From Rachycentron canadum (taxonomy: Eukaryota; Chordata; Actinopteri; Carangiformes; Rachycentridae), in NCBI GenBank assembly GCA_038496675.1, contig CM076651.1:13599381-13663380 (forward strand): a stretch of DNA of 64,000 bases, written 5' to 3'. Positions 1 through 18,200 of this stretch are shown piece by piece. The notes beneath the pieces are model-generated. The model was given only the letters and a program-made list of their open reading frames with translations, searched no databases and was not told where the DNA came from. A program made the translations under genes and the position numbers. How positions within the stretch are numbered: position 1 is the stretch's first letter; each line of letters starts with the position of its first letter.

Positions 1-6751
<6,751 letters not shown>

Positions 6752-7427
6752 AGCTTGGCTTGGATTGAACTCTGCCAACATTGCCCTGACCTGCCCAACC
6801 TTGTGCTGAGCCAGCAAGCTCTCTCATCTTATGCCTTTATCAACTGAAAAAAAGCAACAAAAAAAGCAAGAACACTGTATAAAATGTATAAAATGAAGGA
6901 CTACTTTTTTAAGTGATTGCAGTATTATATTTTGTTCTTTGACAAAAAAAAAAAAAAAATCCTCTGGTGATGAAAAAGGAACCATTTTATAGACATTTAT
7001 TCAGTTCTTTTTAATTTTGCTCACCTCCTCACAACTCTCCCTCCCCTCTCACACATATAGCCACTACCTCTGTGCAAATGTAAAAGATAGAGCGATACAA
7101 ATGGCCGTGGAACAATTTTAATTTTTTATTTTTGTATGAATTGTATAGGGGAAAAAAGAATATTGTTCCATCATAGAAAAAGATGCCAAGTCTTTGATGT
7201 TCATGAAAGAGAGGAGAAGTGTCAGTGCTCACTATGAATGCTTCCTGGATGCTGGTTTGGCTCAGTCTTTCACGTTATGTGTATACGTAAGTTTGCTGCT
7301 GGAGGTCTAAAGGGAGAAATAAGTTTAACTGCACATGTACACATGAAGGACTCAGACCGTGTCTGTTCTGTTGTCTCAAAGAACTACATTCAAGTGATTG
7401 TCTTTTACCTCCTTGCACAGACTAAAG

Positions 7428-7428
<1 letters not shown>

Positions 7429-7463
<35 letters not shown>
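7429..7463 (+). repeat. (TA)n microsatellite
   Basis: An uninterrupted TA dinucleotide run inside the LRP1 3' UTR. Confidence 0.9.
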
Positions 7464-7466
<3 letters not shown>

Positions 7467-8587
7467 CATATATATAAACCTATTAACAAAGTGTCTTGAA
7501 AATATACCCAGGAATACAAACATCAGTAACAAATAGCAGTCTACAGTTTGTTTTTTTTTTGTTTGTTTTTTTTAAGTCATTGTATAATTGACATACTTTG
7601 TGTCAGAAATGAATGCGTCAATGGCAGTGTGTTAGTGTGCTGGATGAAGATGATTGTAATAGAGTCCACATTCCAGGATGAAAAGTCTGGGATGGATATC
7701 TGTGGCCTTGGTTTAGCCTACCGTAGGACACTCTGGACAGAAGCCAGATTTTGGTCTGAAACTGCTCTAAAAAGTTCTTTTTGACAGTGACAGCAAGCTT
7801 CTGTAAATTTCCGGTCATCACTGAAAAACCATCTATGACAATAATTAGCTGAGAATGGTAACATTTAGCTTTTGTTCCTTGTCTTTTGATTGTAAATGTA
7901 CTTTGAGGAAAGGCCAGGGAGACCGTTTGATGGTATGTACTTCTGTGGGAGATTGAGTTGTTTTTTTTTTTTTTTTTTGATATTGTATGTAATTACATGG
8001 ACATGTAATTTAGGTTAATGCTCATTGTTAAGTGCATTCCCAGGAAGGAGACTGATCAGCTTCCTGATAAGCATTCCTTTGTTAATTCTTTTGCCTTGCT
8101 GCTAACGCTAACCATCTGTCTGTCAGCCTGGTTTTTAGTCTTTAAAGTTGCTTTCTGTGTCTCACTGCTCACCATGCTGCTTTTAACTGAGCTTCTTCTC
8201 AGCCATACCTGCCATATCACTCTGCATGGTAGAGTCACACACCCATCCTAGAGGAAATGCTTTGCCCCTCACTTTTAACAGTATTCTTTTTTTTTCTTTC
8301 TTTCTTTTTTCTTTTCTTTTCTTTTTTTTTTTTAACATCCTGTTCTGTTAGATTTTCAACCGACCATGTAAATTAGAACAATCATTTTTGAGTTGGAGAA
8401 ATTCATTTGGTGGCAAAAACCCACATGGATATTTGTGGTTCTGATTGTTTTGTTATGATTCTATTTCTTTTTGATATAAGAAATTAAATGGATTTTTATA
8501 GTAGAAATGTACGGTGGCTCTGTCCGTCATTTGGAGAGATGGAGAGGAAAAGCAATTGCCTGTTAATTCTTGCTGGGGTACATCAGA

Positions 8588-8593
8588 AATAAA
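8588..8593 (+). terminator. Probable LRP1 polyadenylation signal AATAAA
   Basis: This is a canonical AATAAA on the plus strand, 1.84 kb after the LRP1 stop. A second AATAAA at 8714-8719 and AATAAA-like repeats near 8620 could serve as alternatives. Confidence 0.5.
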
Positions 8594-10370
8594 CATGAGT
8601 TATCCTAAAAAGTAAAAAAAATAAATAAAACATGAACATGCATTAAGTGCTTGTTTGCATGTTGCTTCAACAAAGAAACACCACAAACCTTATCTTACAT
8701 ATTCCTGCATTGTAATAAAAGTCTTTGGTCTTGTAGTTACATAATTCATCTTATTTATTAAAAAAGAATTGCCATCTTTCAGTCAATAGTCAATATCATG
8801 GATCATTTCTTCTAAAAAGTAAATTTCTTGATTTCAACATTAATATAAATGTCCACTTAGAATAGTGTATGATACAATGTAAGCCAAATTGTGTAGTGTA
8901 AAGAATCACCCCATTTGTGCCAATGTCTCTTAGGAGGAAATTCATAATCTCTTTTGAGATAGAAAAAAAGCTTAAAACATAAGACCTCATAGGAATGTCC
9001 TTCATCCATCACCACATCTATAGCAGGTTAACATCATCTGAGCCCTTAAACAGTAGTCCATGTGGAATCTTCTTCATACATTTGTCACTTCCCATATGTA
9101 ACTAAAACTGTGACAGAAAGTGTTGTCAAGGCCTATGACATTCACCTTTTAACAACTTCTTGGACAAGGCACAAAGACAGTGACATTTAAAATATCAAAT
9201 GTTATGAGCTTTAAGACATTGATGTACAAAATAAAAGAGTAATCTTAAGTTTGTTATTCCCCTGAACTTCTAGTAGTTGTGGGCCATTGAAGATGAAAAT
9301 TTTGTTTGCATATTTTCAGTATTATAAGGCTAATGTTAAAAGTACAAGGCAATAGAAATACAATCTTTAACAAATGGAAAATGTAAAATAAACTGTAAAT
9401 ATGGCTGACTTGTGAGAAATAACACTGTTTACACAAAAAAAGGCACTTCTGAAGCAAAACAGGAAACATTCAAGAAATCTTGGTTTGGCTAGTCTGTCCA
9501 AAAGAACCAGTACTGTAGAGTAGTAATCCCTCCTCCAGGATACATGCGACTGAAATCTAAATAAACCATTGTCAATATTGTCTTGATTGAATGTGTTGAC
9601 TTGGTTTACATCAGCGAATAGTCCCCAAATGTGAAATATCAGCTTCTCTGTTATTTGGAGAAAGGTTTTGTGAGTGTCTTCGAGGCAAACATCCCAGCAG
9701 CAGCATTGGCATCTTCCCTTGGCTGCCTCCCAGTCTAAGTCCTGCTACGACTGCATAATCTGAGGAAATTAACGGTTTTGGGAATAAGATCCACATGTTG
9801 GCAGGCGCTTGTTAGTGAAAGCACCATTCCTCCTCCTTTGTGGTCCGCCAGTCCTCAAATCACCTCACCTGTATGTATGCAGTCGTCTTCTGACTGGTCT
9901 GGCTCTCAATGCCAGCAGAGCAGGGAAAGTCTTTTGCTTTCAGTGAGAGAGGAGTAACCCACTGTGCTTCTGTAACAATGCCTGCTCACTTAAAGTGGCT
10001 GTTAAGGGCCTCCATAAATAAATAAATTACCCAGCTAAGACAAGGGCTCTGTCCTGTCCTCCCATTTCAGTCTTTGTGACCTGCAGCCTCAGGGTTGAGA
10101 TGGACCATCGGGACACAGGGAGGAAGGTTATAATGGGGAGGGAGGTGTAAGGGACGAATAAGTGGTTTAGGGTCTCTTCCAACCGCTCCGGATCAACGCA
10201 TCAGCTCGCAGGAAAGGCTGGTTTCGGAGATCTGTGAGTAGGCATGGAGAAAGGAGTAAGAGACAGGGGGGACACTCATGTTAGAGGACCACATTTCCTG
10301 CCACTTACTTAAGCTTCTTTCATTCTTTTGCAGTATTTGAGAGTGTTTTTAAGCCATAAATTTATCAGAA

Positions 10371-10657
10371 ATACACTCAGATTCTAGTTCATTTGGTACA
10401 CATAATAGCAAGTTTCTATTTTTTTGTCCACCCCCTTTATCTCATTGAGGGTAAGCCAAAAAAACAGAAACACTTTGTGCTTGTGAACAATACAGTTCAC
10501 AAACTACATCCTCCAACAATCATAAAGTTGAATCAATACCTCTAACACAAAACTGAGCATTGTAACTATCATGGGAGGAAGATTTATTGCAGGGCTGTTG
10601 CGTTAGACTGCATTAGTTTTAGCTAGGTGTTCCTAATAAACTGCCAACTGAGTGTAT
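10371..10657. mobile_element. MITE-like element with inverted ends
   Basis: ATACACTCAG at 10371-10380 is the exact inverse of CTGAGTGTAT at 10648-10657. The similarity extends about 34 bases inward on both sides, including the GGTGTTCCTAATAAACT motif common at the ends of a teleost non-autonomous repeat. The 287-bp interior has no open frame. A part copy of its right end lies at 42525-42606. Confidence 0.65.
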
Positions 10658-11428
10658 ATTGTTGTATATGTCAAATAATTATAGAAAATCTGCAATAATG
10701 TCTGCAGTTAAATGTGTTAAATGTGTTTTTAGAAACAAAATTAGCAAATAAGAGCATAACCAATGCAGATTATACACTGAATGACATATTCCCATAACCT
10801 TGCATTTCACCTGGTAGTAGTGATACACACAACAGTGAAATTAAGGCTTTGGGAATGTCGTTATGGCAACTTCATAAGACTAACAATGCAGCAGTTTGAA
10901 AAACATAGCCATCATTATTACAGTTACAGGACAATGGTCAACAAGCTCTTCAGTCTGTAGAGCAACAATCAAGATGCCTGTTCCACTTAAGTAAAAGAAA
11001 ACATTTAACTTTATTTCACAGTTTTGGACACAGACTGCGTTTGTGTACATTTGACTGAATGTGCGTCTTTGTTTTCCTAGAGCCTGTTGACCAAATAGCT
11101 GTTCAGCACACCGCGGATGACAGTTAGCAAAGACAAAACATGGCGGACATTGTTGACAGGTGAGATGTAAATGAACACTGGACAACATGCAACATGTAAT
11201 GGGAGGGGTGAGGATAATGATGATAATATTTAGGGGACTAATGCATGAAAAATAATGTTCTGAAAATACAGAGGATTTTTGAAAGACTTCAAATCATTGA
11301 CTGTGTTTTATTGGCTGCTGGCAAAAGTGATATTGACTTTCTCTGAAACAAACTGTAACTTGCTTCTTGATTCACTATTATTATTTTCTAACAATTGTGT
11401 AGTAAAGCAAATCTCAGTGCTGTAAAGC

Positions 11429-11455
11429 TTTTTTTTTTTTTTTTTTTTTTTTTTT
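11429..11455. repeat. Poly(T) run
   Basis: About 26 consecutive T on the plus strand, hence A in the FMNL3 transcript sense. It could be the tail of an old retroposed copy or simple slippage. No flanking duplication was recognised. Confidence 0.6.
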
Positions 11456-11958
11456 GCGTCTGAAGCACTAGCTGAAGCAGCTGACACCACTGTAGCAGCA
11501 CACAGGAGCTGGAAGGCCAAGCAGGCCGGGTTTCAGCCAGGCTACCTTCCTTACCCTCTCTTAGGAGTGAGAAATACTGTCATTAATCTTCTTTGCAGCT
11601 GGAGGAGGTAGAATAAACAGTCATAGTTGAGGAAAGAAGAGTCACATGTTAGCCGGAAAACCAACACCAAACAAGTTAGTCTCATGGAACAAGGCATCGC
11701 TGATAAAACCAGTAAATTAGCCAAACCTCTTTATTGCTGAAATCTGCTTCATGAAAAGAGATAAAGGAAATCTGCCATAATAATGCACAGCCTTTTACAA
11801 GTGTCATGCATGATGCTCTGACTTGATAATTTAATCACAGTCATGTCTGATTGTACTTTGAGTGTATCATATTTTTCACGCGCAAAATATGCTGACAATC
11901 AGTACAATTTTTGTTTGTTTTTTCCATGTAGCTCTATGCCAGGCAAAGAGGTTTGGCT

Positions 11959-11989
11959 GACTCCTATCATCGGAGGCCTGATAGGAGTC
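11959..11989. other. Perfect 11-bp stem-loop in FMNL3 3' UTR
   Basis: GACTCCTATCA (11959-11969) is followed after nine bases by its exact reverse complement TGATAGGAGTC (11979-11989). It lies about 165-195 nt after the FMNL3 stop, before the first polyadenylation signal, so it would be in the mRNA. Its function is unknown. A bacterial-type terminator is not relevant here. Confidence 0.7.
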
Positions 11990-12153
11990 TTCTAGTAGTA
12001 GAACATAAACAACCAGTGATGGCCCACGTTAGTTTACAGTAATTGTAGTGGTAGAAGTTTGGGGGGGGTGGGAGTGGGGGGTCATGCTGCATGCACAGTG
12101 GTCAGGAGGCGTATAAGAGACACCTGGACAACCTTGGCATTAGGGGGGGAGGG

Positions 12154-12245
12154 CTAGCAGTTGGCGTCGTCACAGAGGTTGGCTTCACAGAAGAACCGTG
12201 AGCCGCGTTTAGCAGTGCGGGCTGTGAAGGGCACGCTCTTCAGTA
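12154..12245 (-). CDS. fmnl3: FMNL3 exon 25: DAD basic tail and stop
   Basis: This exon encodes VLKSVPFTARTAKRGSRFF and a short Cys-containing end, and terminates at TAG (12154-12156). The basic cluster after the DIIT core is the typical second half of a formin DAD. It is recognisable as the C-terminus of FMNL2/FMNL3, with an in-frame phase-1 acceptor at 12246-12247. Confidence 0.93.
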
Positions 12246-15200
12246 CTGGGGGAGGAGGGGGAGGAAAAGAAAACACGTCACACCTGAGACACTGCCCTTC
12301 TGGGGGGAGAGTGGGCACTGGATCACCTTCACATTTTATTTAGGAGACTGTAATGAATCTGAGAAAAGTGGACCTCTGCTGTCTATAGCACACTTCTATG
12401 GAAGCAAACTCTGTAAAGGCCTCAGGAGGTTTTTAATAGAATTAGAACAGAATAAGTGTTTGTCCGGGGAACCTACCAGCTGGATAATAAGCTGTTATAG
12501 CTCTCGTGGTAGTGGCATTGAAGCATTATTTATATTACTAAACATTATATTAATGCAGCATTTATATTATTGACATTTTAAGCACTGGTCACTGATTGTT
12601 TCCTGAGGCTGTAGATACTTTTTTTTTTTCTCTCATTAAAGCCATTATATGTAGAATTTGGCAACTCCTGGTGCTACATTCAAAAAAACACACTCATGAC
12701 TGTCTTATCTTTCTACTAACAAAATTGTCATCACAATACTTATACATACACAATACTATAATCACCCAACACTACACATGGTGGCTTTAAAGAAAGACAC
12801 TGTAACTAAGATCCTATACAGTGAATGTAAACTCATCATCAAACTGTCTCTCTGACTATCAACCTATTGAGGCTCAACAGCTTTAGTGTTGTTCTTTTCA
12901 GACATAACGAGACAGCACGTCATGGAATAAGCAGAGACTGCTGAGCTGCTATGTGCTGTGCTCCAGATGTGCTTGTGTCTGGAGCACATAGCACAAGGTG
13001 CACTTCAAAGGAGCTGAGCAGTGAATGACCACAGTCATCCTCGGCCTCGGACAACCGGGGCTGCTGGCACCCACATGGGGTCTTTTTAGGGTGCTGTCTG
13101 GCCCACCTGTGATGATGTCCTCAATAGTGCCATCCTTGCCCTCGTACACGGGCCGGTGGTCCTTGGCTTGCCGTTTGCGCAGCTCTGCAATCAGCTCCTG
13201 CTGCTGCTGCCTCTTCTTTTGGGCCTGGACCTGAACCAACAGAGAGGATATTTGTACTGTTCCCTGTGCTTCTTGGAACACCACGTAGCTTTATTTAGCA
13301 CTGAGTAAACATCTGATAGCTTTCATTCAGCTTAGCCGCTTGCACTTGGACTGTACCTTAGGGTCATGTTGTTTAGCCTCCTGAGCCAACAACTTTTCTC
13401 TCATCGCTTCCTCCTGCTTCTTCCTTTGCTCGTTTTCTTCCAGTGCATCCTGTTGAAAAAAACAAAAAGGTGACCGGTCTGTGACAAGAAACTGTAACTC
13501 AAAGTCGAGTCAACACACCTGTGTGGCCTGGTGAGGACAAGGAAAACAGGTCAAAAGTTGAACATAAACAGGCAGTTTGATTAACAGCCAATAACTGCAA
13601 ATGTATTCTCATTCTCTTTCCTCCTCTCCCTTTCAAACTTTAACACACACACATATTGAGAAATATACTTGCTCACTTTCTTGCTGAGAGCTTAACAACA
13701 AGATTGATATTACTTCCATGTCTGTATGCTAAATATAAAACTATAGCCAGCAGCTAATTAGCTTAGCTTAGCATAAAAACTGGTGAAACAAGTGGTGAAT
13801 GTTAACAAACTCCAGCTACGCTCATCTCTGAAGGTCCCTTTGTTACGCTTGGACCTAGTTGTTTTCCCATTTTCCAAAATATATATATATAAAGTTTATC
13901 ATCCTTTGACTGTTTCATATTAAGTGCACAGATACAGTGGTATCCATTCCTTCAGTTAACTCTCAACAAGAAAGTAGCTTGTGTATTTACCAAATGTCTA
14001 ACTATTCATTTAAGACATAAAAACAATCAGACAGACACCCGTACATGTAGAAACCCATGTGCTGCACATTTCCTTGAGCAGATCCCATAAATCCAGTCTG
14101 AGAACAATCTCAGGAAATGTGCTGTGTGGTGGGGCAGGGCGAGGCTGTCCAGGGGTAAAAAGGGAGGAGGGAAGGAGAATGGGAGGGGAGAAGGGGGGAA
14201 GAACCAGTCTAAACACCACAGCTGCGGCTCTAGAGTCAGACCCAGCTGGCCTTTCCTGTTATTTGGCCTCAGCATATACGCCACGTCCTGTGGCACAGAG
14301 GCAGCCAAAGCTCTGCCCTCCGCTCTGCTCAAAGCAAGACAAACCAGGGAACTTCCCAACTGGCCATCAGAGAAAGCTGCACCGTGTCAGGACAGTAGTG
14401 AGAAGAGATACACAGATGCTTGCTCCTGCTTGTTGCCCTCACCTTGTAGGCCTTCATAAAGCGCACAAACACAGGGAAGAACACTGAGGGTGGAGTCGTC
14501 TTGGCACTCTCTCCGAAGTAGTTTACCACATTGTTGAAGGCTTCCTAGAATTGGAGAGGAGGACAGTGCCAGAGAGGGAGCGATGTTTGTAAACACTGTT
14601 GAGTTAGCAGCCATGATTTTTTTTTTGTGTGTGTGAAAGGTGATTGAGCTGCACGGGGATAGAAGTTTTGCCTCATGTCTATTTTCAGTTTTTCTAGTGG
14701 ATACTTTGAGGTTTTGGAGGTGGGGACAGTGTTGTGTACCTCTGCTGTCTTCGCGTCCTTCTGCAGTTTGTCCAGCTGTGCATCACTGGCCTGGACGAAG
14801 CCTTTCAGGACTGAATGGTCATGGAGACTGCACTCTCTCCGGATCAGGTCCATGCCTTTCCCAAGCTCTCGAACATCCAGCAGCACATTTTCCAGAGATA
14901 CTTCACACACAATCAATAGAGATTTGTTTTTTTTTACATACTACATCTTTGCATGTTTACTGAAAGAATAATAGTTTAATATTAAATGCAAACTCACCTG
15001 CTGCAGCTTTATCCACAAAGTGCAGTTCATTGTAGAAGTTGGTCAATTCTGGGTATTTCTCCTTTACAATGAGAGCTATGTAGTGGAGCAATGTCATTTT
15101 TCTGTCTGTAGACTTAGTGTCCAGCAGCTGTGTAACAAAATAAATGAAATGCATTTTGCAACAGTAAACAACAGTGTTGACTGGTAATCATAAACTGAAT

Positions 15201-18200
15201 ACTTTAACAAGATCTCCAAATTCTGCAACTTACCAGATCAAGACTTTGTAATTTGAAGCCATAAACACAGCCTCGCTTGCTGCTATTCATGTAGTTTCCC
15301 AAGGCTAAGATGATCTGCAAAGCAAACCACGAGATGGGATAAATATGCAGCATAAATAGTGCTGATATGAAAACGCCAGCCAAAATGAACAGTTCCTACC
15401 TCAAGCATCCGCTTCAACTTTGGTGAGGATTTGACTGAGCCAGAAGCAGCAATGATTGCATTGAGCTGTGGTGTGAGCATGTTGACATTGTCAGCAAAGT
15501 TACCAACAAAGGTGATGATGTTCATTCTCTGTGTGAGTCTCTCAATCTTGCTGAATAATAACATGAAACGATCTTCCTCCGCCAGCTGGTCCAGTGGACG
15601 CCGCTCACGCTCGTACTGACGCAGCACCTTGATTTCCGCCTCCGTGGGCAGGAAACGCATCAGGCACTCCACAAAATCGACAGGTAAAGCCTTAAGGTCG
15701 AACCTGAACAAACACAGTTAATTAGTAAGTTCTTCCACCTTGTTTATGATTAAGGAACTTAAAGTTTGTGGGAATTTCATACTTCTCTATTGCTTTGCAG
15801 ATCTCTTCTGTGGTCTTGTTAGCCTTTCGCAGTGTGATGGCTAAGTTCTTGGAGCGATTGGCGTCCAGGAGGGTGACTTTGTTTACAGCCTTCTGGGCTA
15901 CTTTGTTCTTCGGGCAGACAAGATCCACAACTGGACCCTGGGCTCTGGTCTTAAACAGCTCCTCAAACCTCTCCAGATCAAGCTCCTGCAGATATGTTCA
16001 TAGTTTAGTTACTTCTTGTTGTACTATAACTTATACTTTAAAAACATACTTTTAACTTATTATTAGCTCTTCATGCTGATTTCAAGTGTGTTCAGTTGGA
16101 AAAAGGCATTGACACATCTTTCCAATCAGGATATAGCAACATCTGAATCAAATGTGAAGGCAGTTGTGGGGTTATTGGTCATGCTGCCAGCACTTTCAAT
16201 CAAACTTTAACTTTGATTATTGCTAATTTCGTCTTATATATTATTTTATTAAAATGTGAAACCAAGTTCTCAGGGACCTTAGATGTGATGGGAGATTAAG
16301 CTGCTTGATTTACCTCTAGTACACGTTCATCATCAATCTCATTGAAGACTGTGCCATTGATCTGATTGGGCTTCAAGGCTGTCCAGTTAAACACAGGCAG
16401 GCGGAACTTAGTTTTGATGGGCTTCTTGATTCTGATAGCTGTAAAATACAGAAATGTGTTAACTTTTGCTCTGCTACCTGCAGTAGACTAGACATTACAG
16501 ATAAAATTGCATAACAAAAGTTTGTGATTTGTGCTCTCACCTGACAGGCCCAAACTCAGGATTACTGAGGGAGAAGCTTCTGGCAGAGGTGGAGCGAGAG
16601 GAGGTGGTGGTGGTGGGACTGGTACACTGCTTCCTGTAATTAAAGTAGAACGCGGTATTAAAACATTTTTCACAGGAACATTTTTTTCAGTCTTGTATTA
16701 TTTTGTTGTTCGCTTCTGTTTATGTTCAACTTTTTTTTTATCACTTTCATTATACGCCTGTCATATATGTTTTGTAACCTCTGGGTTTAATGTTCTCTGC
16801 ACTCTGTAAAATAACATTGTAAAAGAGATATGTAATCTTACTGAAGCCTGTTCCTGGATAAATGAAGTTATTATAAAGGACTGGAAACTGCTGTAAGAGA
16901 CAGAGACAGATCTGCCTGCACACACGCACACAAAGGAAATAAGCCTTGTGTTTCCCTTTCCTGTCTGGGTTGGAGAACACTGCTGTGACCCATCACCTGG
17001 CTTGGCACGAATTAACAAAAAGGGGGAACTGAAAATAGACCTCTGCTGAGAGTCTATAGTCAAATTAACTTTCACATATATGTGTCACCAGGCATAATAT
17101 GAGTCAAGCTATGTCACCTGAGGCAGAGGGCAGGGGAGGGGGAGGTGGTGGTGGTGGGGGAGGCGGTGGAGGAGCTTCACTTGCTGGTGGTAAACTGGTA
17201 TCTGGTCCGCCTGACTCTGTTAACCCTGCCACTGAACCCGGGGACAGCTTCCCAATGTCACCCAGAGGGATCCCAAGGCCACTATTTCCTCCCCCACCCA
17301 CACCAAGTGGCTCGATTGCAATGTCGCCATCAGGTTTCTTGTGCAAACGGATGGTGCCCTGTTGTTCAAGCTCCAACAGCCGCCTCTCGATGTTGAAGTG
17401 CCTCTGGAAGGCGGCATCCTTCTCCTTGATCATCCTCCTCAGGGTGGTGACCTGGGTGTTGGTTGACTCGTACGTCTCCTAAGCAGTCACCAGGTGGGGG
17501 TAAAGAGCACAACACAATGACTCTACAAGCCAAAGAAACATCCTGTTTCCTGCTGACCTAATTTGCTATCACAGCAATTTAGCCACAAACATCTGAAACA
17601 CATCTTTGCGCTAGCACACAGAGCAACTGAACCCTTTCTGATACAAGGCTTGCAAGCAATAATACATCATTGTGACTTTCAACTTACCCGTATTGCTTGC
17701 AGGTCCTTATCTTTCTGAAGGACCAGCTTCTCCAGGTCAGCCACTTTCATCATTGTTTCATTCTCAACCTCCAGAAGCTTCTCCGTCACCTGTGATCAGA
17801 GACAGAGAGAGTGAGCGAGATGAGAGGAGGTGAAGTCAAGAATTGATCCACAGCTAAGGCATCTCTTCCAGTTCCACTCCCTCCTCTCTCTCCCCATACG
17901 CAAAGTGCATCATCAATAAGAAAGCTATATCCAGCAGCATGACGCAGCAAGAGCATGGCATAGCTTTCTGTTTTGATTTTGCCCAGATGCTCATCCTCTA
18001 TAGGAATTCACAGTGATCATGCTCCCCCATCAATTCATCCTCCCCCATCATTCATGACCTCTGAGAGCAGAGTTTGTTATGAAATTCCTCGAGTGATGTC
18101 AGGGCTGCCTACGACCTTTCCATGTGAAGGGGGTCTTTGCACAGCAGCGTGGGATACAAGGGCAACTGCCCAGAAAGAATGAGCCAACACAAGAACAATA

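Larger units (their letters stand above)
6752..8593 (+). other. lrp1: LRP1 3' UTR
   Basis: About 1.8 kb of AT-rich non-coding sequence follows the stop codon. It carries several homopolymer T/A runs, a (TA)n tract near 7429-7463 and a CTTT-rich tract near 8287-8332. The first good AATAAA is at 8588-8593. The length fits a vertebrate 3' UTR, but the exact end is inferred. Confidence 0.65.
8754..12153 (-). other. FMNL3 3' UTR and convergent intergenic zone
   Basis: No coding exon is visible after the FMNL3 stop. On the minus strand, AATAAA signals lie at 11730-11735, 11307-11312, 10583-10588 and 8754-8759, so the 3' UTR may be about 0.4 kb or up to 3.4 kb. The stretch also holds a hairpin (11959-11989), a T27-type run near 11429-11455 and a MITE-like element (10371-10657). 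Confidence 0.5.

Noticed and set aside
11308..11520. Minus-strand open frame with a poly-Lys run
   Set aside because: The Lys run is a translated poly(T)/poly(A) tract in the FMNL3 3' UTR.
14059..14487. 142-codon plus-strand open frame
   Set aside because: Partly opposite an FMNL3 FH2 exon; no recognisable protein; an antisense shadow of coding composition.
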